The notes: generated by a model from the letters alone, not told the origin. A DNA stretch of 64,000 nt from Durusdinium trenchii (GCA_963970005.1 CAXAMN010026450.1:284043-348042), one strand, 5' to 3'. Numbered from the stretch's first letter, positions 18,516 to 32,127 are shown. Made by a program: numbers and translations.

Positions 18516-21500
18516 ATGGTACTGCATGTGTGCGGATGCCCCCCAAGGCAAAAGCTCCAAGTGCTGGAGCTCTTTGCTGGCATCGGAGGTTGGCGTTTGG
18601 CGCTTGACTCGGCCGCTTGTGGCGCCTCCATTTCAGCCTACGACAGTGGACCTCACTGCAGTGACATCCCTAGTTGTGAGTAGACAGCGTGGTGTCAATA
18701 ATCAATGACAGAAACGGCGTTCGAGAACTATGGAATTGCTGTACATTCTGTGATCGCGCAGCCATGCTAATCAGGTGAGGTTTATGCCCAAAACTTTGGC
18801 GAGAGCTGCTGCCGGCGGAACATTGTGCCTCGTGATGTATGTATGATTGGCGTATATTCTTGTTTGCCCGATGAGACTTTTGACCCGTTGAAGGGGTGGG
18901 TTGTTATATAAGTTTCTGTGTGGCTTACATGACATATATAAATTATACTGTCGTTGAATGTCTGGACCCTTTGACACTTTGGCTTTGAGACCCTGTGTCA
19001 GGGTGATCAGGCTGCAAGGTCTTTGACATGTCAGCACGACCTGACTTTGTCCCAGGAACAGCTGGGTCTCAAGGAACTGGACGGTTTTGATTTGCATTTG
19101 GGCAGCAAGAATTCTCAAGTGTAACATAGTGTAACACAAGTTAACGCAGCAGTTACACCTCAGATTGAGCCTGTCAAGTCCTGAGAAACACTTAGACTGT
19201 GTATACCCTGTGAATCGAGAACTCGAGAACGTGCCATGAACAAGTGCCTTAAGATGTCTAAACACAACAAACACAGTTCCAGAACAGCTGCAGCTGCAGA
19301 AGTCCTGCAAACAAGTAAGCTCAGCAGCTTAGCCCCCTTCCGAATCTTAACTCGTTGTTGCTGATTCTCTTTCCGAAAGCTGCAATCGTTTTCAGCATTC
19401 AGTCGGTGCCAGACACTGCGAGCTGCCAGTGAATCCTGCAAGACCCATGTGGATAGATTTGGACAAGCTTCTATGTTCAATCGAGGTGGTTGATGTCACC
19501 ACCCTGCCAGCCATTTTCGACTACACGAGAAGCAAAACAACGGGATCTTCAGGAGATTTGCTTTCCAATGACTCCATGCGAATAGCATTTGCAGCTTCTA
19601 GCCACGACACCACATTGTGCTTGTGGGAAGCCCCGACAAGAAGTCAATGAGACTACAGGTCAGAATGTGGGGATTCGGCATTCCCCAAGCAGAACAAGCT
19701 GCGTTGGGTGCTGTCGATATGCTGCGTTGGGTCAGGACAAGCGCTGTGCTGCCCTGGAGCATTTGACCAAGATGTTGCCCAAACTTGAACGACCTCCTCG
19801 ATGGATCGCCTTGGAAAACGTCAAAGGCTTACCGATTGCACGATGGAGCTCAAGATTTGCTCAAGCACCGACGTAAGCTGTTGAGTAGCTTCCTGAAAGA
19901 TTTGATAAAACTTGCATGAGGCCCCAGATCATCCCAGATTCCTAGGTATAGTCCCGTAAAGATTGTGTTTCTACATAATGTAATGATATGTTATAATGTT
20001 TTAGTGTTGGACCTTGATTGATCTCGGACTGGAACCAATTTGATGGTAAGTTAAGCCAGCTTAACTACAGAGTTCCAAATTCCTTGTGACAGGTTTCAGT
20101 TTAACATAGTGTAACTAAAGCTGTCTTTGAAAAAGTGATCTGTGAGTCAGCAAAGGAGGATTCAAAGAATCAACGGAAAAGAAATATAATATGATTCCGA
20201 TCCATTGTGATCGTGTGTCTATCTTTGGTCAATTTATGGGCTATCCCACTGCCAACTCGGTTGGAGGCATGTTGTGTGTGTGACTGGTATGAGTTGCGGA
20301 AAGAACGCAAACATGGAAAAGATGTCCAAAGATTTCCAGCACTCTCTGGAAAGCGGAAAGCAATGGCTTCTTGATGTTGAAGAAATAGAGTAGGATCGAA
20401 TCACAAGAAACAGGAATAATTCCGGAGGACAAACATTGGACATTGGAATTATTCCAACTCCAACCATCGAAGTGTTTCAGGGAATGTATTGAATGTACTA
20501 TTGTTTGATAAACGGTTGGCCGATTAACACTGTACATATTACTGTAATATAGGTATACAATACTCACCACAACCTGTATGGTCAACTTTCCTAGCCACAC
20601 AGGTCCTCTAAAGACGACTTCGTCAGATTCCTTTGTGTTTGATGCAAATGCAATGCTGATGAGAGGGATTGCAGTACAAACATTTGTGGCCGATTTGTGT
20701 TGCCACATATTTGACGTGCATGTCGGCTGCAGCACCGCTGCAGCAATCGAACAAAGCAATCGGGTCGCCGTGGCTCCGGGGGTAGGCCGCGGATAGAGGA
20801 GGTAGCTACTGAGACGCTACTACACTGGACGGATAGCTCACGCACTCATTTGGTTCGTTTCTATCGCCTTCATTTCGATCCGACAGCGACCCAAATAGGT
20901 AGCTTGGATCGCTTTGCTTCGCAGCACTCCAGGCTTTCATGGAAGTGATGCATGCGGCAAATGGAGAGCTGCTTTGAGAAGTGCTGGCTTCCGTGATCGT
21001 GAGACTTTCGGCTACGGGACAGCTCCGACTCCACAAAAGTGAATCCGCCTGGATTCGGGGGTGTTTTGCCTGACGTCACAACTATGACACAAGTCATGCT
21101 TTGGTTAAGAGGCTGTTGGCGAATCTAAGCGGCAAAGCCAAGCTTCTCGAACTCAGTTTCACATTTGGGCATGGGCTCATGGGCACGGTTCTATGCAATC
21201 GTTGCTTGGGCAACCCTTTCAATCGCTTTCAGCACTGCATGTTAGGATTATCCTTGATTTGATCAGCTTTGGAACGCCCAATCATCGTACTCGCTACTAC
21301 CTTCTGGCAGAGCGAGAGACCAAGAACCTACAGTCGCTACCACCACCTTGCGTGAGGTGCCGGGCTTAGATTCAAGCAGAGGACGAAATATGATGGCCTT
21401 TGATGGCCTTTGCAGGTGCTTCCAAGGCTTTGGATGCAAGTAGACCCGGATGTAGGTAAAGATGATGTCCAGTGGCTTGTAGAAGAGATGTCCTATAAGT

Positions 21501-24500
21501 TTATAAGCCTATAGGCAAGTCATGCTTGTTTGCCAAGGCCCAACAAGGAGCATTTGCCACCAGGTGGGTGAACAGAAGTCCTGTGTCGTACTGTGTTGCA
21601 AACCTCTATGATCCTCTATGAATCATCAAAGAACAGTGTGAATTTGCGTTGTCTCGGATTGTGCACCTGCCCAAGTTGTAAACCATGAGAGCTTTGCTCT
21701 GAGAGACGATCAAGGAAGCTGAACAAGAGAATCCTTTCAGGACAAATGTTCGCTGTCTTTCCTGCACCGACTTGGTTTCAGGAGTTCTGATTTCTGGACC
21801 ATGGGCGGCAAATCGTCGTCACTCCCTGGATGAAGCGCATGCCTCCGCCAGGGCAAGGCCTCACCAAAAGGAGTGACACTGTGTGATACATGAATTTCAA
21901 GGCCCTATACATAGCCGTTGGTTACCAGAAGTGAATGGAGAAAGTGCTTTTGATCAATAGACTCAATAGACACCTGTTGTTGTCATTGTCGATTCTAGCA
22001 CATTTTTGTGACGATTCGGTGGAAGGGTACGACGGGTAGGAGTGACTATATAGACAGCATATCTGCGACACCGCAGGAGAACATCTTCCGCACCGAGAGG
22101 CGAAACTTTCTGCAGCACCTGCAGGACTCCGTGCCGATGACGGAATCGACCCGTGCGTCGTACGTAGAATTCAACGTTGAACAAGCTAATGAACGGATTT
22201 GCCACTTTAACAGGCTCCACTTTCTGGATTGTTTAAGATACAATAGGGCAGAATCGGGCGATATCGGGCGATATGGTTGCATTTCAGTGTCATTTGAGAA
22301 CGCTTGCTTGGAGAAGCGAAAACATTACCAGTTTAAATATAAATATTATATAAACATCACCAGTTTAAATCTATATAATTGTATATTATATATATGAAGC
22401 GTTTCACAAAAGTGCTCCTTCAAGCAAAAAGCGCTACAAACACACAAAAAACACGCATGGATCCCCATCATATCCAACCCATGTCGGGGTGGTTCGCCAC
22501 TTTTAAATTACGCTCGTTCTGCCGTAAATTTGCATGCATTTTGCGGGTGTCCACCTTTGGCCCAAGAAGATTTCAGCATACTCTAGTGTTCAACATCTTG
22601 AAAAACATGCTCGTTTCATCAAACACATTAAAATGTGGCTCGTGTCATCAAAAATTGCTAGGAAACTCCAACAAGGTGCTCATTTCCTTGGTTCGCCGGA
22701 AAAACGTGCAACCATTAAAGGTTTAGGTAATAAAGTTAGCACCTTGCTGTTGTATTCAAAGTCTTCGTTCTCGGCCTTCACCCGTAGCCGTGTAGCTACC
22801 GTTCTGAATGCAGGTCGCCTGCCGCCTTCCTCAGAGCTGTACTGAAGACAACCTGACTTTAGCAGGCGCGGCTAAAGCACGCTAAAGCCAACAATCAAGT
22901 TCCAAAGCCTTCTCGAACTCCTAACATTTTTTGTGTCATATATACACTTGAACTTGCGTTTATTCTTGTTGTTTCACATGCACATCTGTATTGCTATGGG
23001 AGTCCACCCTGTGGGCTGCCTTGCATTCTAGTATTATATTTGTTTACATACAGTCATTTTCACGCATGAGCATGGCAATTCTGCGCTCAAAACATACACT
23101 TGTCTTCCAACGTGACATGGTCTAACCTGTGAGGCACTTCGAAATGGAAATTACTGCCACTGCCACGTGCCAGAAGTGATGCATTGCTGTTGTGCTTTGA
23201 AGAGCCGCAAGTCTTGGACACCAATGGGGACCTTCAACAACTGTTACAGCTGGGCCAGACGGTGGAAGGCCCCCCATGGCTTTGATTTGTGTTGAATTCA
23301 CGTGAATTGCCCACAAGCGTAATTATTTTGGATAATCAATGTAAGGATAAATAAGGCTTGTCAACTAATTGAAGTGGGTCAAAGAATGGCCAGACAGGTT
23401 CAAGTCATGTTAGTCAATCATCTTGATTTATCCTTTATCATTGAGGTTTGGAGGCTAGAGATGTTTGACCCAAGCTAGTTTTGGAGTACTAGTTGGGGAC
23501 TCACAGAAGGGTTGTGCCAAGGGAACCCAAGGGAATCTATGTGGTGCCATCTTAGAGACTTGGCCAATCTTGACAGAACAATGTGGAATAATGGATCTTG
23601 AAACACTTGAAGCATCTTGCAAACCGCTTAATGCGTATATTTAGTATGTATGATGATGTATGATGTATGTAAAGCATTGTGTAATTGATATGTACATATA
23701 TGTCAATGCTTGGCAGGAACGACTTGGACTGTGCAATCCAACATGTCGCCATGCAGACCTGTGGGCGATTTCTTGGAGCAGCTTCAAGAAGAGGAGATAG
23801 CGGAGATTCTCGGCGTCAAGATTGCCGCGACAATTCTTAGCTCTTGTGGCTTTGGCTTTTCGGTGGATGGACTAGCAATTGTCAGAATCTTGCTTTGCTT
23901 TGTGCATGTTGACAAGCACTCTTTGAGCCTGGATTTCGACATGTTCACAGCTGTCTACAGCCTGGGTTCACTCACCGCACCTGTATACTCACTCATGTTG
24001 AGAAGCGGGCCTGCCTCATCGCACCGCTGAGATCGATCACAGCCTGCTGAGATTTGCCATCCTCTCCGCTGCTTTCGGTGAGTGCTCCGCTTTCATTTCA
24101 GGCTAAGCCTTTCAGCAGAGATGCTTTCACGACCATATGCACCTGGACTCAGCTATGTTGGCCGCAAGGACCTCTGGTAGCTATGTGGTAGCTTGCAATG
24201 TAATGCCAAGATCTGCCAAGAGGATTTGCATGGAATTTTCCATCAGACAAGATGCCTAGAATTGCCTAGAAAGAAATTGATGGCTACGATTTGACTCGAC
24301 ATGACTTGTTCAAGTCTTTGCGGACTTTTGGATGAACACCTCTGATCTTCAGGATGTCAGGAGTTTCTGCTTTACCGGCCATTACGGCAAGGCGGTTTCC
24401 GCGATGATCGACTCAAAGACGCATTTGCCATCCATCTTTTGGATATAATATGATATAATTCGTTGGTTTTCTATGTTGCCTCCTGGAAAGCCACAAGAAG

Positions 24501-25691
24501 AGCTCAGAATGAAAGGTGAAGGAAACCGACAGATGGGTAGTCTTGAACTACCATGACTAGCTGACCAGCTACAGTCCAGAAGAAGTGTCTGAAAGTGTAC
24601 TAGTTGTACTGATTTTTTCTCATTGCTCGCTTCATGCGGGGAGTCAGGCTTTGTGATTTCAAAGATTGTGCAAGATGGCCACGCCACACATGATGCAGGT
24701 GATGCACAAGTCCAGTGGTTCTTTGCTTTACTTGGCAGATGAGCCTGTGGATCGCTCCGCTTTGCCAAAGAGTGTGGGCCTGGTGCGCTTCTTCAGCCCT
24801 AAGGAGATGCAGAAGAAAACACCACCATCAAACTTCAAACATGTCAATTCTTGCCCATAGACTGTGAGGTAGAGAAACTGTTCTTCATGAGTCAAACTTT
24901 TTGTGGTATGTAGTGATTTTAAGTAACATGTAATGAAATCGTTTGATCATATTGAATCATTCCCATGTAAACTCTTGAAGATGTCAAGGCACAGTTCCCA
25001 GCCAGCTTTTAGCCATGACCTTCCGCGGCAGCACCAAGCAAGCAAGGAGATTTTGAACTTCTTGGGCTTTCCTGAAAGCTACAAGTTGCCAAGGGACATG
25101 GAGTTGAAACATCGCTACAAGGCATGTCAAGGGTTTTGCTTCTATGGAAGCAGCAATACCATCAATAGACAAGAATGTGTCTCAGCCTACATTGCATGGT
25201 CTACAGAGCCATTCTTGCTTGGGGAGCCATGAGGTTTTACACAACTGTTTGGGGATCGGTCGATGTCGGTGGATTTCTGTGTGGGCCCTTGGGCACTTGA
25301 AAGAAATGGAGCAGGAGCAGCAAAAAAACGGCAAACGCATGCAACAGCTCTCAAAGGATTTTGCAGTTGGAGATTTGTGATATTTGATGTTTGAAGCCAT
25401 TTGTGATGTGTGAAGCTTTAAGATTTGTGATGTTTGAAGCCATTTGTGATGTTTGAAGCTTTAAGATTTGTGATGTTTGAAGCCATCTATGATGTTTGAA
25501 GCTTTTAGATTTGTGATGTTTGAAGCCATTTATGATGTTTGAGGCTTTAAGCTTTAAGCTTTGTGATGTTTGAAGCCATTTATTAGGATTTGTGATGTTT
25601 GAAGCCACTTGTGTGCCAGGTGGTCGGCAACTCCATTGCTGTCTCTGTGGCTTCAGAGTTGCTGAGACTGCTGCTGCGCGGAGAGGCATAG
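18516..25691 (+). CDS. DNMT2/TRDMT1-like tRNA (cytosine-5) methyltransferase, intron-rich
   Basis: Exons spread over 7 kb match this family in order. Motif I LELFAGIGGWRLAL lies at ~18560-18610 (start ATG probably 18516). A weaker piece is at ~19440-19470. Motif IV reads TPHC at ~19605, where PPC is usual (Cys kept). RPPRWIALENVKG lies at ~19790-19826. FGTPNHRTRYYLLAERE lies at 21268-21320. CRPVGDFLEQLQEEE lies at ~23750-23800 and LLRFAILSAAF at ~24040-24077. SSGSLLYLADEP...LVRFFSPK lies at 24711-24803. EILNFLGFPESYKLP...HRYK lies at 25047-25121, and VVGNSIAVSVASELLRLLL at 25620-25691, ending in TAG. The last three exons join in phase with no gap. One intron there starts with GA and the next with GC. 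Family members methylate C38 of tRNA-Asp. Middle boundaries are approximate, so a decayed copy cannot be excluded. Confidence 0.75.
25371..25608 (+). repeat. ~47 bp tandem repeat inside the last methyltransferase intron
   Basis: About five imperfect units contain GATTTGTGATGTTTGAAGCC and GATGTTTGAAGCTTTAA. They fill the 3' half of the GC-AG intron 25122-25619 and stop about 10 bp before its acceptor. Units differ by point changes and small indels. Confidence 0.9.
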
Positions 25692-28600
25692 GACTCCACG
25701 GATATATAAAATTCGCAAGTATCAAGTCGTCAAGTCGGCATGATCAGGATGTGAAGTATAATAGAGTGCACACATTCCAAGTCCAGTTGGAAGTAAGCGC
25801 ACTTTTGTGTTGTAGACGGCTGGAAACTGCAGGGTGCAGAGCGGATCAAAGCTTTGGAAGAAATGCCTCACAGGCCGATTTGAAGCTCACTGTTGCACGG
25901 CGACACATGTTAGAATATGTTTCATGTGTGGAATTAGTTTGTTTAGTTGTGTTGACTTGTTTGGTAGGTTGGTGGCCTTAACATGACACTATTATGCATG
26001 CAGAATGTGTTTCTTGTCCTTTCTCACATAGGCTTGAGTGCTGTCTAGGCTGACTCCTCAGTCATAATTCATAAGTGTGACAATCGGGAGCCTAAAGACT
26101 TAGTGGAGCCATTTGATCATTTGCTCCAAGAGAATTGTAACAGCATCGGTGCCACCAGGTCTTCTCATCATGGCGCCACCGATCCCAACGCGGGCTAACG
26201 AGCAAAAACAGACATGATTCTCGCACTGGTCAATTGCACGTGCATGCTGATTTGACACTACTCAAACTGTATCAGACAAGGGTGAGTTCTGGATTTGCTC
26301 TTGACTTTTGCAATCATGAGCAATTTTGGTGTTCCAGAGTGAGTTTTGAAACATATCATATTATGAAGGAGATTTGTTGGAAGGCCCCAGTACCGAAAGC
26401 TGTGCTTTTCTCTGCAAAAGTGACGTCCTTGATGCCGTCATGCAGTCGTGGGTTTGGATAGAATGAGACAGTTTGCAGTGCAAAGTCAGGATGGTTTGTC
26501 ACAATTCAGGTTGTGTAGGTACTTGTAACCATCAAGTTCCCATTTTTCTCTTTTTTCTTTGTATAGCTTTGCCCACTGCCCGGCTGCTCCCCCCCGCAGG
26601 CCGAACCAAGCGCAACAAGCAAGTGTGACCTCACCACAGGTGCTTGCGGTGCTTCACTCACCTGGTTAAGGTAATTTTAAGGTTCCTTCATGTGGTGGTG
26701 AATGGGCATCTTTTGGAAGTAAGGCCCAAACGTCTCACGCCCCACGTTGCTGCAAACAGGTATGTCATGTAGTTCGATGCCAAACAAGCAGCGCATGGAT
26801 CTTGAAATTGGAACAAAAACCGCATGTCCTTTCACAAACCTCCAGACTCTGGCAATGTATATAATGTACCTTGCTACAAAACTTTTGGCAGGAGCCGTCT
26901 TCCGCCAGCGGCTCTCGACCACCGTTGGGAGCCTCAAACGTGTGGGTGCTGTCTTAGTCGGTGCATGGTGAGGTGGGGACAAAACAGACAAGATCTACAC
27001 AAACGGTTCAACAATAGATCGTGATGTAGCTGGGTTGAGTCTCAGTTGTGAACAAAGATCTTAAAACACATAGAGAGGGAGAGGGAGATGCCTTGCAGAA
27101 GTGAATCTGTTAAGACTCAGCCACGAAAGGCCATCACGAAGCCACGAGCTTGGCACAGGCAAAAGTTGAGTGGCAGATCGAGCTCCTCCAGCACTTCTGC
27201 AGGCCACTGGAGCTTGCATCCAGTAAATTTTCTTGAGACAGGTTGAAAGGAGGCCTCATCTTCCTTTAATTTGTTTTGATTTGTCTAGAATGGCATGCTT
27301 GGCTCAAGTCCTTGAGATTTGTTATGTGGTGGGTTGGGTGTGTCAGGGGGGTGGGTGTGGGTTTGACAAGCATCGTAGTTGCAACTTTATCATCCGTTTG
27401 AGTGTACAGGCAATGGTTCGGTAGTGCCAACCTCAGACAGTTCTCATTTGAGTCGTGAGTTGGCAGATGTGGATCGCTGAAATGGCTTCACAAGTTATGC
27501 TAGACAATATTGACTCTGGTTTCATATAGGTATTTGGTTGTCGTTCCAGGGGAGCACTGTTTCTTCGAAGGGCAACGACCCACCTCATGCAATGAAGCTT
27601 TTGCCACCTCGACTTGCTTTTGCTTTCAGAAGGGTGAGAGGGATAGATAAAGATCACAAAAAGGCCATAGAAAATGCAAAACATCATAAGGATCCAAAGA
27701 AGCTGATCGTACCTGGTCCCTCTCCTTGAACTTTGCATCAGTTCTCTTCAGGCAAGCTCACCGACAGTTTCCTCTTCTTCCTCGGAGTGGCTAGGCCGCT
27801 GAGAACTCTCAAACTCCTTTGGGCATTGGTTGTCCGGCATTTTCTTCATTAGCAGTTTAGCATGTTTAATGCAGGTAAGGCTACTGATGTCTCAAATGAC
27901 ACCATCAGTCCATTTATTCTTGAAGTTCGTTGATGTGTTCCCCATAAACGGAACTAGCCTGCATCAGCATGAGTTGTCAGTATGAGCTCTCCAAGGCCTC
28001 TAGGAGTAGCCCTGCCAGAAACAGGTTGACGGATAATATAGTTTCACACATTTGGCATTTTTTCCACAAACATTTGGTGTTTCAAGAGGAGAGCGTCGCT
28101 AGCTCCTTGAGTCGCCCTTGTCTTCCACTTTGACAAACTTACAGAGAGTTGCACGTGATGTGGGCGAGTCCATCGACAGGTTTTGCAGGCCTTTTCCAAC
28201 CGAGGCATGACATTTCTTGGGAACAATTGGGAACACGTACAAGCAGACGAATATTGTCATTGTTGTGCCTCAAAGTTCGTGCGTTCTATTTCGCAAGATA
28301 CAGCACTTGTTTAGAGCATTTGGCAGTACAATATACCGTATAAGCCTCAATGGCCAGTGTTGCGAATGAATGTTGTCAACATTTCCTGCAAGCAGTGACG
28401 AGCTTGGGCGGCTAGAAGGAACTTGGGGATATAAAGAAGCCATGCAAAAGGAGCTGCGTACGAGAGACATGAGTTGAATAAGTTGGTTACTGTTTGCTGC
28501 TTAATTTACGTTAGATGCGTTGTGAGCCATGCTTTAGCGTTTAGCTTTCCCATCGTTCAGGGAAGTTTGCTTTTTGTTTAGCGAGGCATGATGTTTGCTG

Positions 28601-30170
28601 AATTGCCAGTGCTGATAGGCCATACCCCAGACCTCAATCTGGCAACTCATCCCTGAAGAAGGCTCCAACTATCAGACGGCAGCTACCAGCTGATGCTTTG
28701 GAAAGAAGGGGACAGAAAGAGTGAGAAAGACGAATGCAAAGAAGGCAGAGCTTCACAAGCCTTTGTCTACCAGCAATATATTTTCATTATTGGATGATTC
28801 CTGGTGTTGCCACTCTGTAATTGTGACATTGCTCCCTTTTGTTATGGTAGCCTTGACATGACATCAGACCCTGCTGGACTGTGCTCCATCTCCAATGCGC
28901 CAGGCGCTGGGTCAGCGTGGCGGGGTTGTCAAGGAGCGTGATGGCTTCGAGGCCTGTGCCAACAATACAAGGAACATAAGAAAGCCAAAGCCAAACCTTC
29001 AAAGGTCGACACAGGACCGAATCATATCGAATCCCCAAAATCAGGCAAAAACGATGCTGACTGCTGTATGTTGTGCAATAGTAGGTATATAGCAATTGGA
29101 AAATTAAATCTTCAAACTGCCTATTCACTACCATTCAAATATAGCGATCATAACATCTTGCAATTGTACTAGTACAGCAGTCAAATCATGCTGACCCAAA
29201 TTCACCCAGCTTTAGCATTTAGTTGTATGCAGATAGTGCATTGCTCATGCCACTGCATCAGGTCTTCTTTGGCGTTGAGAAGTCGAAAGAAAAGAAAAAG
29301 CTGAGAAAGGCATTGGGCGCAGTTGAATCGAAGATCATGCCTCACGTGTCAACGCTTTTGATCCGGAATTTGCAAGTTTCCAGGTAGACATGTAAACTCT
29401 TGTTGACTGCTGCGCCTTGACAGCTACACAGCTCCATTTGCTGTGATATTCACATTGATCAAGTAGTTGAGCATTGCCTTTAGCAGACCGTTGCATTCAC
29501 TGTTTCTCTTCGTTTTTGAGGGTTAAAAGGATGTTAAAGGGACAATCAAATGGGTGGTATTGTGACCCTTTGCATGGCTTTGCTTTTTAACCTCTTTTTG
29601 TATAAAGGGCTCACGTTCTGCCGCTCTGCCGTATCATTTTCTGTCTTGCCACTCTCAGTCTTTGGACTCTCGGGACGGCTTCGACAAATTCTACGGCTCG
29701 GTCCTCAACAAGACATGCCAAAATGAAGAGATCAGTATAGACTAGATGGGGAAGGGCAAGATAACTAGACATCCAGAATGAATGCTTGACTAAGGCATCC
29801 CAAGTGCCGGCGCAGAGGAGGCGTGCAACGTAAGTGCAAGGAATGACCAGATTGCAGTGCATGACCTTAACCGGGAGACGCATCAAAAAATAGATAAACA
29901 TGCATCAAAATTTGAAATACGATGTTGCAAAACTTTACCCAGATGCCCAGCGCAGAGACCATTGGGGCTATCAAAGGAAGATTCATTGGGGAAAACTCCA
30001 TGATATTTGTTTTTTGGTCGTGCCAAGTTGCATTGCGGGGCCCCTCCGGCTTTTAATTGTTGAGCGTAGAAATAGTTTCGGGTATAGCTTTCTAGACTAG
30101 CCCGTTCCTATTTATGTTACTTATCGATATATTGGTTTTATTGTTCACTTATCTCTTTTCATTTGTGTAT
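25692..30170. other. gene-poor stretch downstream of the methyltransferase gene
   Basis: No gene is recognised. One plus-strand segment at about 29253-29380 looks exon-like (Lys-rich, then VESKIMPHVSTLLIRNL) and another lies at 27538-27729, but neither links to a family. A run TTGGCTCAAG at 27299-27308 matches only the end of the dinoflagellate spliced leader. Confidence 0.4.
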
Positions 30171-30176
30171 TTTCTT

Positions 30177-30530
30177 TTCTCCCTTCCTTCCTTCCGTCCT
30201 TCCTTCCTTCGTTCATTCGTTCATTCATTCACTCACTCACTCACTCATTCATTGAACTGAAAAAAAACGAATTGAATTGAATCCAATCCAATCCAAACCA
30301 ATCCATTCATTCAATCATTCGTTCTATTCAATCATTCATTCGATCACTCATTCATTCTTTCCTTTCAATTCATTTCACTTCACTTCAATTCATTTCATTT
30401 CATCATTTCACTTCATGATTTTCATTTGTTCATTGACTCATTCAGTTTTTCTTCCTTCCTTTTTTCACTTTCAATTCGTATTAATTCTATTTTCATTTCA
30501 TTTCATGTGATTTTCCTGTGTTTTTTCCGA
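30177..30530. repeat. low-complexity CTTC/ATTC/ACTC region
   Basis: This is degenerate tetranucleotide and pentanucleotide DNA (CTTC, ATTC, ACTC, then TTCATT words). It grades from pure to highly imperfect, as in an old microsatellite cluster. Open frames over it (Ser/Phe/His/Ile-rich) are artefacts. Confidence 0.85.
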
Positions 30531-30560
30531 TGCGTTTTTTACTTTTGATCACTGCTTTGG

Positions 30561-30740
30561 AATACTGTATTGCTCTTCCCTCTGCACGCTTGGGTCCGTT
30601 TATTTTTGTTATGTTATTCATTTGTTCCTTGATCACAAGATTTTTTCTTTTTTGATTCATGTTTGTTTTTTGTTGATCCCTCACCCGTTTATGGAATATT
30701 GCTCTTCCCTTTGCACGTTTGGGTCCGTTTACTGTTTTTG
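30561..30740 (+). repeat. imperfect ~45 bp direct repeat pair
   Basis: Copies at about 30561-30606 and 30692-30740 share TTGCTCTTCCCT, TGCACG and TTGGGTCCGTTTA. Both are embedded in T-rich DNA with repeated TTTTTGTTGAT words. Confidence 0.7.
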
Positions 30741-30839
30741 ATTCATTTTTGTTCTTGATCCACTGAAATATACTTTTTTGTTGATTCATTTTTGTTTTTT
30801 TGTTGATGCCTCGCCCACCTTAACCTGTGTTAAAAAACA

Positions 30840-32030
30840 CAAAACCCAGCAGCTGGCTGGAGTAACGCTCGTTGTGGCAAGATTTCAGAGAGAGGTTTCG
30901 TCAGAGTTTCTTTTCTTTGATCGACGAACTCACAACAGCTCTTCGCGCTTCATGGCAATTGATCAATTGATCTCACCACATCAACACATTGGCTCAACAT
31001 CCGACCTTCTTTGGTCACTCTACCTTTCATGTTTGCAGTTACAATGATTGTTATTTATTAATATGTTAGATTGTAAGGTCATCCTTGAATTTTGTTCCAA
31101 CCCATTTGATGTCCCATGGCCTGTTCCACGTATTTTGCGAGGACAGCTCCACCAGCCCAACGAGGCGGTGCGAGGACAGGGTGTCACTACACTGAATTAC
31201 TCAGCCACTCAAGTCTGTGGTTTCTCCCCTTTTTTTAGAAAAGAAACCTTAGATGTTTTGTTCTGAGAAGATTTGAAATCATTGTAATATGTTCACTGCC
31301 ATGCACTTTGTTCTTGGGAAATCCATCTCATCCACAATAGCTTTTGGCCTCACACCCAATGGCCCAATGAGGAGAATTAGGCTCTAGGCTCTCGTCCACA
31401 TCTTGGGCTTTGGAGCAGCTTTTGGCTTAAAGTTCAAGTTCAATGCACTTCTTACTTCTTACGAACCAAAATCTGCTTCTCTCCATGTTCGAGCCTTTTC
31501 CAGCAAAGACATTTTCTATGGAGGTGGGCAAGCTGTCACCAGACAATACATGAACGGAGACAAGACCGACAAACGACAACTAGCGAACTGGCGATAAAGT
31601 TGTAAGCAAAGCTCCTGGAGATAAGTGCAGCCGCGCTTCAGTAGCTAGGTTCGGAACTCAGAATGATTCTTGGTCAGCATTTGACCGCGTTGTATTGGTT
31701 CGAGACCACTTTGCACAAGGCGAGACATAAAGTTTAATCAAGCTTAAGCTTGCCACATCAGCCCACCCACATTGGTCTATTAGTCCATGATCGCCTATGT
31801 TATAGTTATTGAGTCATAGCCTTTTTTGTCTCCTCATGTCTCCCTTGATTTCGGTCAGCCACCGTTGCCATGTGGCCATCTTAGGAGTCCGATCTTCCTT
31901 GGGCTATTGCTTACCCACGCGCTGGCCACCTCCGACGGCTTCTTTCAGCACAACTGCTTTAAGCGGCTGAAGGACACCGTGGGACGTTTTGGGTCTTCAA
32001 AGCTGGGAGACGACGGAGCAAGAGGCTACG
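30840..32030. other. no recognised gene
   Basis: Short open frames on both strands show no domain I know. A plus-strand segment ending near 32056 (ALATSDGFFQHNCFKRLKD) looks coding but runs into the CTAGTAGC-type array and is not identified. Confidence 0.35.
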
Positions 32031-32035
32031 AACGG

Positions 32036-32127
32036 GGCTCCTGGCCTTACTACTAGGAACAATGTTCGCTACTAGGGGGGGCTCCTGGCATCGCTACTAG
32101 GAGTAAGGACGCTACTAGTAGCAAGAG
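32036..32127 (-). repeat. CTAGTAGC-word array 1
   Basis: On the minus strand this reads as words such as GATGCCAGGAGC, GTCCTTACTC and AACATTGTTC joined by CTAGTAGC connectors. Related arrays lie at 36533, 49871, 51146 and 58441. Confidence 0.8.

Noticed and set aside
25245..25394. LFGDRSMSVD segment as the final methyltransferase motif
   Set aside because: The exon at 25620-25691 (VVGNSIAVSV) fits the family far better and joins in phase.
27299..27308. Spliced-leader relic (TTGGCTCAAG) of a retroposed gene
   Set aside because: Only ten bases match and no coding sequence follows.
30277..30510. Ser/Phe/His-rich frame
   Set aside because: Lies in a degenerate microsatellite.
31690..31710. tRNA T-arm-like GGTTCGAGACC
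   Set aside because: No acceptor stem or anticodon arm can be built around it.
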